From contig NZ_JHEH01000001.1 of the NCBI RefSeq assembly GCF_000715505.1, positions 248,001-312,000 of the forward strand: a DNA stretch of 64,000 nucleotides. The letters are read 5' to 3'. Positions 24,262 to 33,430 of the stretch are shown here, in pieces. The notes beneath the pieces were generated by a model. It did not search any database and was not told the origin of the DNA. It saw only the letters and a program-made list of their open reading frames with translations. Position 1 is the stretch's first letter. Each line of letters starts with the position of its first letter. This DNA comes from Thioclava dalianensis (GTDB lineage: Bacteria; Pseudomonadota; Alphaproteobacteria; Rhodobacterales; Rhodobacteraceae). The position numbers and the translations under genes are program-made.

Positions 24262-26144
24262 GCGCGTTTTTCAAACTTCTCGCGCGCAACCGGCTCGCGC
24301 TGGGTGGGCTGATCGTGATGGGGCTGGTCGTCGCGCTCGCGCTGATCACGCCGCTTTTGCCACTGGCCGATCCGGATGCGACGGATACTGCCAACCGCTT
24401 CCTGCCGCCGCTCTCGGATGGCTATCTGCTGGGCACAGATGGGCTGGGGCGCGATCTGCTCTCGCGGCTTTTGTGGGGCACGCGGCTGTCGCTGGCCGTG
24501 GGCTTTGCGGCGGCCCTCTTCGCCGCCGTTGCAGGCGCTGCGGTCGGGATCATCGCGGGTTTTTATGGCGGGCGGACCGACAATATCATCATGCGCGGCG
24601 TCGATATGCTGATGGCCTTCCCCTATATCCTGCTGGCGCTGGCCATTGTGGCCGCCCTCGGCCCCGGCCTCGTGAATGCGCTGATCGCGGTCTCGGTCGT
24701 CAACATCCCCTTCTTCGCGCGCAACATTCGCGGCATCACCGTAGGGCTTGCGCATAAGGAATTCGTGGATGCGGCAAAGCTTGCGGGCATGTCGAACCCG
24801 CGCATCATCCTCTCCGAGATCCTGCCCAATGTGGTGCCGGTCATCGTGATCGCGATGTCCACCACGATCGGTTGGATGATCCTCGAGACGGCGGGTCTGA
24901 GCTTTCTCGGGCTCGGCTCGCAGCCGCCGCAGGCCGATCTTGGCAGCATGCTGGGCGAGGCGCGCTCGGCGCTGATCACCAACCCGCATACTTCCGTCAT
25001 TCCCGGCATCATGATCTTGATCATCGTGATGAGCATCAACCTGCTGGGCGATGGCGTGCGCGATGCTCTCGACCCACGTCTGAAATCGGGCGCGCTGAGC
25101 CGTCCCATGGCCGCAACCCGGGTGGAGCGTAAGGAGCGCCCTGCGCCCGAAACCTCGACCGACGCCATCCTCAGCCTTGACGACCTGCACACGCAGTTCC
25201 ACGTCAAGGATCGCATCTACAAGGCGGTGTCCGGCGTCTCACTTTCGGTAAAGCCGGGCGAATGCCTCGGGGTGATTGGCGAGAGCGGCTCGGGCAAATC
25301 GGTCACGGCGCTGTCGATCATGGGGCTTGTGGCCTCACCGCCCGGCATCATCACCGCAGGGGCCGCGCGCCTTGAGGGGCGCGACATGCTCAGCGCGCGC
25401 TTTGGCGAGTTACGCCGCCTGCGGGGCCGCCGCGTCGCCTATATCTTCCAAGACCCTCTGGCCACGCTGCATCCGCTCTACAAAGTGGGCGATCAGCTCA
25501 TTGAGGCGATCTCGTGCCACCGCGCGATCTCGAAATCCGAGGGCCGTAAGAAGGCCATCGAGCTGTTGAAATCCGTGCGCATCCCGAACCCGGAAGAGCG
25601 CATCGACATCTACCCGCATGAGATGTCGGGCGGTATGCGCCAACGTGTCGGCATCGCAATGGCGCTGGCCAACGATCCCGACGTGATCATCGCAGATGAA
25701 CCCACCACCGCGCTCGATGTGACGGTGCAGGCGCAGATCCTGTCGTTACTCTCTGATCTGCGGCGGGAACGCGGACTGGCGATCATCTTTATCACCCATG
25801 ATTTCGGCGTGGTGGCCCAGCTCTGTGACCGGGTGGCGGTGATGTATGCGGGCCGGATCGTCGAGGAAGGCCCGACGATGGAGATCCTGCGCGCGCCCGC
25901 CCATCCCTACACATCGCGACTGATCGCCTGCGTGCCCGAACTGGGCGAGGGTAAGCGCAAGCTCGAAGCGATCCCGGGCTTGCCGCCATCAGTCGACAAT
26001 CTGCCTGCAGGCTGTGCCTTCGCGGATCGCTGCCTGAAGGCGCAAGACAGCTGCACAAAAGGCGAGATCGGGCTTGAAGGGAGCGGTTCGCGCGCCGTGC
26101 GCTGCCTCTTCCCCGAGCCCGGATTCGCGGAGGAAACCGCATGA
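24258..26144 (+). CDS. Fused peptide ABC permease (DppC-like) and ATP-binding protein (DppD-like)
   Basis: This 628-residue protein combines two normally separate subunits. Residues ~1-275 are a DppC-type permease with an N-terminal helix, the LGTDGLGRDLLSRLLWGTRL motif and an EAA loop KEFVDAAKLAGMSNPRIILS. After a short linker, residues ~300-628 form an ABC ATPase with Walker A GESGSGKSV, signature MSGGMRQR and Walker B VIIADEPTTALD, plus the C-terminal oligopeptide-transporter domain with a cysteine cluster (GCAFADRCLKAQDSC). The frame is uninterrupted. Such fusions are known in alphaproteobacteria. Confidence 0.93.
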   Translation: MSAFFKLLARNRLALGGLIVMGLVVALALITPLLPLADPDATDTANRFLPPLSDGYLLGTDGLGRDLLSRLLWGTRLSLAVGFAAALFAAVAGAAVGIIAGFYGGRTDNIIMRGVDMLMAFPYILLALAIVAALGPGLVNALIAVSVVNIPFFARNIRGITVGLAHKEFVDAAKLAGMSNPRIILSEILPNVVPVIVIAMSTTIGWMILETAGLSFLGLGSQPPQADLGSMLGEARSALITNPHTSVIPGIMILIIVMSINLLGDGVRDALDPRLKSGALSRPMAATRVERKERPAPETSTDAILSLDDLHTQFHVKDRIYKAVSGVSLSVKPGECLGVIGESGSGKSVTALSIMGLVASPPGIITAGAARLEGRDMLSARFGELRRLRGRRVAYIFQDPLATLHPLYKVGDQLIEAISCHRAISKSEGRKKAIELLKSVRIPNPEERIDIYPHEMSGGMRQRVGIAMALANDPDVIIADEPTTALDVTVQAQILSLLSDLRRERGLAIIFITHDFGVVAQLCDRVAVMYAGRIVEEGPTMEILRAPAHPYTSRLIACVPELGEGKRKLEAIPGLPPSVDNLPAGCAFADRCLKAQDSCTKGEIGLEGSGSRAVRCLFPEPGFAEETA

Positions 26145-27112
26145 GCACCGCCCTGCAAATCACCGATCTTTCAAAGACTTTTCCCGTCGGCAAAAAGCTT
26201 TTCGGGGGTGCGACCGGCGCGGTGAAGGCCGTGCATCCGATGTCGCTTTCGGTCCAGACCGGCGAGACGCTGGGGATCGTGGGCGAGTCGGGCTGCGGCA
26301 AGTCCACGCTGGCGCGGATGCTGGTGGGGCTTTTGCCGCCCACCACCGGCTCGATTGAGATCGAAGGCGCGGCACTGGATAACGCAGATCCCGCCGCGTT
26401 CGGCAAACGCATCCAATATGTGTTTCAGGACCCGATCTCGAGCCTCAACCCGCGCAAGACGATCCGGCAGATCATGGATGCGCCACTGAAACTTTTGCAC
26501 GGGATGGACCGCGCCGCGCGCGAAAAGCGCATTCTCGAGATTTTCGACAGCGTGAACCTGCGCGCCGATTTCCTCGACCGCTACCCGCATGAATTCTCCG
26601 GCGGTCAGGCGCAGCGCATCGGCATTGCCCGTGCGCTGGCCGCACAGGCGCGCATCCTGATCCTCGACGAGCCGGTCTCCGCGCTCGATGTCTCGGTACA
26701 GGCGCAGGTGCTCAACCTCCTTGCCGATCTCAAGCGTGAATTCGGACTGACCTACCTGTTCATCAGCCACGATCTGGCAGTCGTCGAAGCGGTCAGCGAC
26801 CGGATCGCGGTGCTCTATTTCGGCTCGGTGGTCGAGGAAGGCCGGGCCGAGGAGATTTTCGCCCATCCGCGCCACCCCTATACCAAACTGCTGGCCGATA
26901 GCGCGCCGGTGGTGGGCCGCCCGCTCTCGGATCCCGAGCATGGGCAGGCTGAACTGCCCAACCCGCTCGACCCGCCACCCGGCTGCGCCTTTGCAAAGCG
27001 CTGCCCCTATGCGAGCGCGCAATGCCGCAGCGCCCCCCCGCCCCTGACGGAGATGGGCACGGATCAACGCGTCGCCTGCTACCACCCCCTCCCCGCCCCT
27101 GAGCAGGTCTGA
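26141..27112 (+). CDS. Peptide-type ABC transporter ATP-binding protein (DppF-like)
   Basis: This 323-residue ATPase is the second nucleotide-binding subunit of the importer. Visible are Walker A GESGCGKST, the Q-loop YVFQDPISSLNPRKT, the signature FSGGQAQR, and Walker B ILILDEPVSALD with the following SVQAQVLNLL. The C-terminal oligopeptide-transporter domain has the cysteine-containing PPGCAFAKRCPYASAQC. It overlaps the fused gene by 4 bases and ends the operon. Confidence 0.94.
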   Translation: MSTALQITDLSKTFPVGKKLFGGATGAVKAVHPMSLSVQTGETLGIVGESGCGKSTLARMLVGLLPPTTGSIEIEGAALDNADPAAFGKRIQYVFQDPISSLNPRKTIRQIMDAPLKLLHGMDRAAREKRILEIFDSVNLRADFLDRYPHEFSGGQAQRIGIARALAAQARILILDEPVSALDVSVQAQVLNLLADLKREFGLTYLFISHDLAVVEAVSDRIAVLYFGSVVEEGRAEEIFAHPRHPYTKLLADSAPVVGRPLSDPEHGQAELPNPLDPPPGCAFAKRCPYASAQCRSAPPPLTEMGTDQRVACYHPLPAPEQV

Positions 27113-27287
27113 GACGGGCGCGGGAAGGAGAGGTGGGTGGGGCGTTGTGGGAAGATGCTCAAGCCTTGGTGTTTGTTTGTCGGCTTCCAGCCCGAAGCGG
27201 ACCCGAGGCCCCAGTCGCGAACTTGAGATAGCTGACCTTCGCCGTGAGGGTCGCGAACTGGTAAGATTGGGACATTCCTGCCGTTCT

Positions 27288-27746
27288 TCAGATGGGCTTT
27301 TCGAAGAACACGCGATTGAAACCGTCTTCTGTCTTTCGTTCAGTCTCTCGATAGCCAAGATGGGGGTAGATAAAAAGATTTTCGATCATTTTCTCATTCG
27401 TATAGAGTTTGATCGACTTTGCGTTGGATCGTTTTGCTTCTGCCTCGCAAAAAGCTATCAGGCGCTTGCCAACACCCTGCCCCTCTGCGTCTGGACGCAC
27501 CGCAACATTTTCCAGAAGAACGTGTTCACCCATATGATAAAAGACGATAAATCCGAGCACTTCGGCATCCCGCTCAACGGCGACATGCACAACCCCTGAA
27601 GCGATCATCGAGGCAAAATCGGCAACCATCGGGGCGGGCTTTTTACCCATCGCCGCCACGTAGCGTTCATAAGCACGTTCGGCACATTCTCGAACAGCAA
27701 TTTCATCCGCAGCCTGCGCCAGCCTGATGTGGAAATCCTTGCCCAT
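27288..27746 (-). CDS. GNAT-family N-acetyltransferase
   Basis: This 152-residue protein is a GNAT acetyltransferase. Motif A is LLENVAVRPDAEGQGVGKRL with the expected acetyl-CoA-binding Q/GxGxG/A pattern, followed by AKSIKLYTNEKMIENLFIY and the typical GYRETERKTEDGFNRVFFEK C terminus. The ATG at 27746 has a GGAG ribosome site. It is convergent with the ABC operon, and a MITE-like element lies in its upstream region. The substrate is unknown. Confidence 0.87.
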   Translation of the reverse strand: MGKDFHIRLAQAADEIAVRECAERAYERYVAAMGKKPAPMVADFASMIASGVVHVAVERDAEVLGFIVFYHMGEHVLLENVAVRPDAEGQGVGKRLIAFCEAEAKRSNAKSIKLYTNEKMIENLFIYPHLGYRETERKTEDGFNRVFFEKPI

Positions 27747-27816
27747 CACTCACTCCAAATTCTTTGTTAATTGATACTACTGCCGCCAGGCAACTATGAG
27801 CAAGAAGGGCTGATTG

Positions 27817-28025
27817 TGTTGAAAAACTCGAAAATTCGGCTCCCTCGATTTTCCGCCAAATTCCATTGCGCCAGCAAAGTTAACGCCACCAGCCCAGAAC
27901 GTGCCCATGGCAGCCTCTCACATCGCTAAACCGGTGCTTTGGCCGACCCCCTGGCCAAAAACCCCGACCGCCTCTCAATGGGCAAATTTTTCACGTGTTT
28001 TTGGTAAATCTGGAGTTTTTCAACA
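27817..28025. mobile_element. MITE-like element or IS relic bounded by 13-bp inverted repeats
   Basis: TGTTGAAAAACTC at 27817-27829 and its exact complement GAGTTTTTCAACA at 28013-28025 bound 209 bp that are more AT-rich than the surroundings. No transposase frame is present inside. TGTTGAAAAA-type termini are common on bacterial insertion sequences. I see no clear target-site duplication, so this is either a decayed insertion-sequence remnant or a non-autonomous element. Confidence 0.5.
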
Positions 28026-28165
28026 ATATCGGCTCCGAGCCGTCGTTCGCCCCACGCTACACGAAGGTCTGCCGTCGGGAAACCGGCCCGACTCTGCAAA
28101 GTCCTCTGTCTGCGCATCGCTGCCGTTCCTGCGGCGTGCAGGGAACGACCGCTCCCCCCAACCCA

Positions 28166-28194
28166 ACAAAAAGGGGCGCATCGCTGCGCCCCTT
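28166..28194 (-). terminator. glnA intrinsic terminator
   Basis: AAGGGGCGCA and TGCGCCCCTT form a 10-bp stem around a four-base loop, and the minus-strand side ends in TTTTTGTT. It lies 26 bases downstream of the glnA stop. Confidence 0.88.
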
Positions 28195-28220
28195 TCTTGA
28201 TCTGTCCCTCGTCCTGTCTT

Positions 28221-29630
28221 TTAGCAGGAATAGTACATTTTGTACTCGATCGGGTGCGGGCAATGCTCGTAGGCATAGACCTCTTCCCATTTCAGAGCCA
28301 GGTAGCCCTTGATCTGGTCCTTGGTGAACACGTCACCGGCCAGCAGGAAATCGTGATCTGCTTCGAGGTTCTCGAGCGCCTCGCGCAGGCTTGCGCAGAC
28401 AGTCGGGATTGCAGCCAGTTCCTCGGGCGGCAGGTCGTAGAGATCCTTGTCCGAGGACGGGCCCGGATCGATCTTGTTCTTGATGCCGTCAAGGCCAGCC
28501 ATGAGCAGAGCCGAGAACGCCAGATAGGGGTTGGCGGACGGATCGGGGAAGCGGGCTTCCACACGTTTCGCCTTGGGGGATTCCGCCCACGGGATACGGA
28601 CACAGCCCGAGCGGTTGCGGGCCGAATAGGCGCGCAGAACCGGTGCCTCAAAGCCCGGGATCAGGCGTTTGTAGGAGTTGGTCGACGGGTTGGTGAAAGC
28701 ATTGAGCGTTTTCGCATGCTTCAGGATACCGCCGATGAAATACAGCGCCTCTTGGCTCAGATCGGCATATTTGTCGCCTGCAAAGAGCGGCTTGCCGTCT
28801 TTCCAGACCGACATGTTCACGTGCATGCCGGTGCCGTTATCGCCCGAGATCGGCTTGGGCATGAAGGTGGCCGACTTGCCATAGGCGTGGGCCACGTTGT
28901 GGATCACGTATTTGTATTTCTGGATGTCATCGGCCTGCTTGGTCAGCGTCCCGAAGATCAGACCCAGCTCGTGCTGGCACGAGGCCACCTCGTGGTGATG
29001 CTTGTCGACCTTCATGCCGATGCGCTTCATCGTCGAGAGCATCTCCGAGCGCAGATCCTGCGCGTCGTCGATCGGGTTGACCGGGAAGTAGCCGCCCTTG
29101 ATGCCGGGACGGTGACCCATGTTGCCCATCTCATAGGCGGTATCGGTGTTCCAGGCCGCGTCATTGGCGTCGACCTCGAAGGAGACCTTGTTCATCTCGA
29201 CCGAGTAACGGACGTCGTCGAACAGGAAGAACTCTGCCTCGGGGCCGAAGAAGGCCTCGTCGCCGATCCCCGACGCTTTGAGATAGGCTTCTGCCTTCTC
29301 AGCGGTGCCGCGCGGATCGCGGTCATAGGGCTCGCCGGTGTCGGGCTCGACCACGGTGCAATGCACGCACATCGTCTTTTCGGCATAGAAGGGGTCGATA
29401 TAGACCGAGGCCGGATCGGGGATCAGTTTCATGTCGGACTGATCGATCGACTTCCAGCCGGCGATCGAGGAGCCGTCAAACATGAAGCCTTCCTCGAAGA
29501 AATCTTCGTCGACTTCGGTATGCATCAGCGTGACATGTTGCAGTTTGCCGCGCGGATCGGTGAAGCGGACGTCGACATATTCGACCTCCTCGTCCTTCAT
29601 CAGCTTTACAGCGTCCTTGACCTTGCTCAT
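28221..29630 (-). CDS. glnA: Glutamine synthetase type I
   Basis: This 469-residue protein is bacterial GSI, which makes glutamine from glutamate, ammonia and ATP. Conserved segments are FMFDGSSIAGWKSIDQSDM, GPEAEFFLFDDVRY, NGTGMHVNMSVWKDGKPLF and NRSGCVRIPW. The adenylylation tyrosine is present in DKDLYDLPPEELA, so activity should be controlled by covalent modification. It follows glnB after 75 bases on the same strand, the classic alphaproteobacterial glnBA unit, and ends at a strong terminator. Confidence 0.97.
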   Translation of the reverse strand: MSKVKDAVKLMKDEEVEYVDVRFTDPRGKLQHVTLMHTEVDEDFFEEGFMFDGSSIAGWKSIDQSDMKLIPDPASVYIDPFYAEKTMCVHCTVVEPDTGEPYDRDPRGTAEKAEAYLKASGIGDEAFFGPEAEFFLFDDVRYSVEMNKVSFEVDANDAAWNTDTAYEMGNMGHRPGIKGGYFPVNPIDDAQDLRSEMLSTMKRIGMKVDKHHHEVASCQHELGLIFGTLTKQADDIQKYKYVIHNVAHAYGKSATFMPKPISGDNGTGMHVNMSVWKDGKPLFAGDKYADLSQEALYFIGGILKHAKTLNAFTNPSTNSYKRLIPGFEAPVLRAYSARNRSGCVRIPWAESPKAKRVEARFPDPSANPYLAFSALLMAGLDGIKNKIDPGPSSDKDLYDLPPEELAAIPTVCASLREALENLEADHDFLLAGDVFTKDQIKGYLALKWEEVYAYEHCPHPIEYKMYYSC

Positions 29631-29705
29631 ATCGTCAAATCCCTTTCGTTGAGCGTTGGGAAGGCCCTGCGCCCAGAGGGGCGTCCGGGGCCAATTGGGA
29701 AATCT

Positions 29706-30083
<378 letters not shown>

Positions 30084-30163
30084 TCAGACCACTTTCCGCA
30101 CAGGCCCGCAATCGACGACACGGGCGCAACCGAGCCATGACCCGGGAAACCGAAAGCCGCGCG

Positions 30164-30190
30164 CTTATTTTGTGCATGTTGCACAATAAG
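30164..30190. promoter_or_regulatory. Palindrome in the glnB-nnrD intergenic region
   Basis: TTGTGCATGTTGCACAA (30170-30186) is an inverted repeat TTGTGC-N5-GCACAA, with the matching outer bases CTTATT and AATAAG. It is the most symmetric element in the 332-bp divergent region between glnB (start 30044) and nnrD (start 30377). The half-site order (GTGC then GCAC) is the reverse of the enteric NtrC consensus, so I do not assign a regulator. Confidence 0.45.
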
Positions 30191-30376
30191 TAGTCATTGT
30201 GAAAACTTTGGGCGGAAGTCACCGCGGCGAAAGCGGAGGGGGCCGACATCTGCCCAAAATCGCCGCTCTCTCCTTTCGCTTGAAGCGCCCCCGGCTTATC
30301 TGAGATTAACCAATTCTCCAGCCTTGCATGCGACGCTGCCCCGAAAATCCGAGTTGAGAGCCGACGGAGCCCCCCG

Positions 30377-31240
30377 ATGACCCGCCCGATCACGCTGAGC
30401 GAGACGATGCGCGCCGCGCTGTCCAAAGACCCGGGCGCGCATAAATATGGCCATGGCCATGCGCTGGTGCTCTCAGGTGGGCCCGGTCAGGGGGGCGCGG
30501 CGCGGCTGGCCGCCCGCGCGGCGTTGCGGGTCGGGGCGGGGCTGGTGACGCTGGTCGCACCGCCCGCCGCGATGGCCGAGCACGCCGCCCAGCTCACCGC
30601 GATCATGCTACGCCCCCTGCCCGACAGCTACGCGCTGCGCGGCCTGCTGCGTGACGACCGGATCAGCGCGCTCTGCCTTGGCCCCGGCCTCGGGATCCAG
30701 CGCGCCGCCGATATGGTGCCGGCGGCCCTTTGGGGCGCGCGCCCGACCGTGCTCGACGCCGATGCGCTCACCGCCTTTGCCGAAGACCCTGAGCGGATTT
30801 TCTCGCAGATTCACCAAGATGTTGTGCTCACGCCGCATCCGGGCGAATTCTCCCGGCTGTTTCCCGACATCGCAGAGGCGGCCTTGGGTGAGACGCCGCG
30901 CCTGTCTTTGCAGGCTGCGACCCAAACCGCGGCGGAGCGCGCGGGCTGCGTGGTGCTACTCAAGGGGCCGCGCACCCATATCGCCACGCCAGACGGGCAA
31001 AGCGCGTATCACGATGCAACGGGCGACATGGCCGCACCTTGGCTGGCAACGGCCGGATCGGGCGATGTGCTGGCAGGGTTGATCACCGGGCTGATGGCGC
31101 GCGGCATGGCCCCGTTCGAGGCCGCCTGCACCGCAACATGGCTTCACGCCGCCACCGCGCGCAGCTTCGGCCCCGGTCTGATCGCCGAAGACCTCCCCGA
31201 GCATCTGCCCCGGCTGTTGCGCGAGATTGGCGTGACCTAG
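30377..31240 (+). CDS. nnrD: ADP-dependent NAD(P)H-hydrate dehydratase
   Basis: This 287-residue ribokinase-fold protein is the dehydratase domain of the NAD(P)HX repair system, which restores NAD(P)H from its hydrated form. Typical parts are KYGHGHALVLSGGPGQGGAA, the LTPHPGEFSRLFP motif and the nucleotide-binding AGSGDVLAGLITGLM. The N-terminal epimerase domain (NnrE) found fused in many bacteria is absent, so the epimerase must be encoded elsewhere. It is divergent from glnB. Confidence 0.9.
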   Translation: MTRPITLSETMRAALSKDPGAHKYGHGHALVLSGGPGQGGAARLAARAALRVGAGLVTLVAPPAAMAEHAAQLTAIMLRPLPDSYALRGLLRDDRISALCLGPGLGIQRAADMVPAALWGARPTVLDADALTAFAEDPERIFSQIHQDVVLTPHPGEFSRLFPDIAEAALGETPRLSLQAATQTAAERAGCVVLLKGPRTHIATPDGQSAYHDATGDMAAPWLATAGSGDVLAGLITGLMARGMAPFEAACTATWLHAATARSFGPGLIAEDLPEHLPRLLREIGVT

Positions 31241-31290
31241 CACGGGTTCGGGCTGCGGATGCGTGCGGCTTCCGGCGAGCCACAGCGTCC

Positions 31291-31803
31291 TCAGACGCGC
31301 ACGGTCTCCGGCGCCATCGCGACCTCGACACCATCGACGGTGATCACCTCGGGCGTGTCAAATGTGAGATGGAACAGGCGCGCGCGGCCCTGCATCGAGG
31401 TCACATATTGCCCATCGACCAGAGCGCTCGCCTGCACAAGCGCTTCTTTAGCCCCGTAGATCACCTCGCAGCGCCAGTCACGCAGCAGCAAACGGGCCTC
31501 CGGATGCATCAGCAAGGGCGCGCCCGGGCGATCATGCCCCAGCGCACCGGGTGCCACGTGGATGAGCGGCCCGACGTAATCAACATAGCGAAGCTCTCGT
31601 AGCACGCGCGCACCCGAGCGCGTGACGATCCGATCTCCGGGTCCGAGAAATTCGACTGGCAAGACACCGTCCAGCGTGTAGATGCGTGCGCCTTGCGAGA
31701 CCACACCTTGCACAGCGTGACACGCCATGTCGCGCGTGTGATCCCTTTCGATCAACTCCTGCAACAGGGTCGACGCCCCGCTACCCCCACTGGATTTATC
31801 CAT
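31291..31803 (-). CDS. Hint (hedgehog/intein)-domain protein
   Basis: This 170-residue protein contains a Hint-2-type fold: RIYTLDGVLPVEFLGPGDRI, then TRSGARVLRELRYVDYVG, the PLLMHPEARLLLRDW block and YVTSMQGRARLFHLTFDTPE near the end. Short stand-alone Hint proteins are common in Rhodobacteraceae. The residue normally acting as the splicing or cleaving nucleophile (Cys at the start of the fold) appears as Val/Ser in QGVVSQGARI, so autoprocessing is doubtful. Role unknown. Confidence 0.75.
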   Translation of the reverse strand: MDKSSGGSGASTLLQELIERDHTRDMACHAVQGVVSQGARIYTLDGVLPVEFLGPGDRIVTRSGARVLRELRYVDYVGPLIHVAPGALGHDRPGAPLLMHPEARLLLRDWRCEVIYGAKEALVQASALVDGQYVTSMQGRARLFHLTFDTPEVITVDGVEVAMAPETVRV

Positions 31804-31943
31804 GGTGCACCTGCCCTAATGCCTCAAATCATGGCGTCTTTTGCGCCTTTGAGAAAAGTTTGCCGCCAGCCACCGGGAGATGCGAGCGAAAAATCGCGTA
31901 CCCTCTTCCCTCCGCGCAAAGCTGTTGCTATTACGCCCCGCAT

Positions 31944-32027
31944 GCGGGTGTGGCGGAACTGGTAGACGCACCAGATTTAGGTTCTGGCGCCTTTGGCGTG
32001 GGGGTTCGAGTCCCTTCACCCGCACCA
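31944..32027 (+). tRNA. tRNA-Leu (anticodon TAG)
   Basis: The 84-base gene folds into a standard class II tRNA. The acceptor GCGGGTG pairs with CACCCGC, and discriminator A and CCA are encoded. The D-arm contains AACTGGTAGACG, the anticodon arm CCAGA-TTTAGGT-TCTGG gives anticodon TAG, and the T-arm contains GTTCGAGTC. The variable arm CGCCTTTGGCG is the long type expected for leucine. A degenerate copy of this gene and its 3' flank lies near 42250-42330. Confidence 0.97.
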
Positions 32028-32340
32028 TCTTGATTTCGCGGCGAAAATTTTCATCATATTTCCCTGCCATCGCAGGCCCGGTGTGGCGAGTGACGGCGCG
32101 AATTCCGCGCATTTCGACCCAGGCGCCAGGATCGCGATTGCTACACTGCAGCCAAGCGCACCGTATATTTCAGGCAATACCGAAAGCGAAAGAGCGCCAA
32201 GGGCGAGAAACGTCAGCCCGAGAGGCGGACCTCGCGACGCGCGAATGCCCGGATCGGTTGCGCCGCGGCGCGCCATGGCCTTGTAAGAAATTGAACTCTA
32301 ACGATTCTCTCTTTGATTGACTTGTCCGGGTCCGCTTAGG
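32028..32340. other. 313-bp intergenic region after tRNA-Leu, no gene seen
   Basis: No gene is supported. The first ten bases after CCA, TCTTGATTTC, recur after the tRNA-Leu relic at 42321-42330, and parts of the next ~100 bases (for example ATCGCAGGC) also have counterparts there. It is probably the left junction of an island-like segment. Confidence 0.5.
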
Positions 32341-33243
32341 TTACGACCCCGACACCCATGCCTCAGGCAAACTATTGCGCAATGCCTGCCGAATGATTGT
32401 CGCGAGATGTGTGCTGATTTCATTATCGGGCGTGCCGGAGCCTAGAAGGCTGAGACCGAGCGAAGGCAGGCGGGGCAGATTGTGCTGACCAGTCTCCAAG
32501 ACCTGCACACCAGACGGGCAGCCAAACGGCGTGCGAAGCGCTACGCCCAGGCCCGCCGAGGTTGCCGCCCATAGCCCAGCCAGACTCGGGCTGACGAAGG
32601 CAATGCGCCAAGCGATGCCAGCGCGATCGAGATGGGTGCATGCAAGCGTGCGAAGCAGACAGGGCGCTTCCAGGACGGCAAGCGGCAGTGGCTCGCCACC
32701 ACTCGCGTGCCACAACGGGTCCTCTTCTGCGGGACCAAGCCAACAAAGCGGCAGAGAGGCGATCCTTTCGGCATCCGTTGCTGTGCCATCGTCCCAGGCA
32801 AGCGCGAGATCAAGCTGACCCGACGCGATCTTTTCCTTCAGTTCCACATTCCGGCCAATGCGGCCCTCGATCCGCACCTTGGGATGCGCCCGCGCAAAGC
32901 GTCCCAGCACATGTGACAAGAGGGTTTCGCCGAAATCCTCCTGAACGCCGAGACGAACCCAACCTTCGAGGTTCGGACATTGAACGGCGCTGACCGCTTC
33001 GTCATTGAGGCTCAAAATCCGCCGGGCATAAGAGAGAAGCGCCTCCCCACCATCCGTCAGCGCCAGACCGCGCCCCGATCTGCGCACCAATGCCGTGCCC
33101 GTCTGATCTTCCAGTTTTTTCAGCTGCGCGCTGATCGCGGATGTCGAGCGACCCAGCCGGTCTGCCGCCTGCGCAAAGGAGCCGGCCTCGATGCCGATCA
33201 TGAAGCTGCGCAGGGCATCCATGTCGAGATTGGTCGGGCGCAT
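32341..33243 (-). CDS. LysR-family transcriptional regulator
   Basis: This protein of about 300 residues has an N-terminal LysR winged helix (MDALRSFMIGIEAGSFAQAA, then DRLGRSTSAISAQLKKLEDQ) and a periplasmic-binding-protein-like effector domain (RLGVQEDFGETLLSHVLGRF). It is divergent from the DUF4865 gene, with palindromes TAATC-T-GATTA and GCACGATCGTGC between them, so it probably controls that gene. The start is placed at the ATG at 33243; another ATG three codons upstream is possible. Confidence 0.88.
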   Translation of the reverse strand: MRPTNLDMDALRSFMIGIEAGSFAQAADRLGRSTSAISAQLKKLEDQTGTALVRRSGRGLALTDGGEALLSYARRILSLNDEAVSAVQCPNLEGWVRLGVQEDFGETLLSHVLGRFARAHPKVRIEGRIGRNVELKEKIASGQLDLALAWDDGTATDAERIASLPLCWLGPAEEDPLWHASGGEPLPLAVLEAPCLLRTLACTHLDRAGIAWRIAFVSPSLAGLWAATSAGLGVALRTPFGCPSGVQVLETGQHNLPRLPSLGLSLLGSGTPDNEISTHLATIIRQALRNSLPEAWVSGS

Positions 33244-33280
33244 CGAAACCATCCCAAAAAGCAGGATATTTAATCCCAAA

Positions 33281-33306
33281 TAATCTGATTATCAGCACGA
33301 TCGTGC
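33281..33306. promoter_or_regulatory. Candidate LysR binding site
   Basis: Two adjacent perfect inverted repeats, TAATCTGATTA (33281-33291) and GCACGATCGTGC (33295-33306), lie in the 187-bp divergent region between the LysR and DUF4865 genes. Their location fits an autoregulatory and target operator. Confidence 0.5.
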
Positions 33307-33430
33307 CGCGTCATACTGTGCCTGTCAATGAATTTTGAGGGAGCACAAACATGCCTTTCACGCGAATTTCCCTATTGACCGGCAAGGCGGTCGAATGGTT
33401 CGGCCCAGACCAACAGGAAAGAGCTCGGCA

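Noticed and set aside
30170-30186. Calling the palindrome upstream of glnB an NtrC site
   Set aside because: The half-sites are in the opposite order to the enteric consensus, and Rhodobacter NtrC sites are different again.
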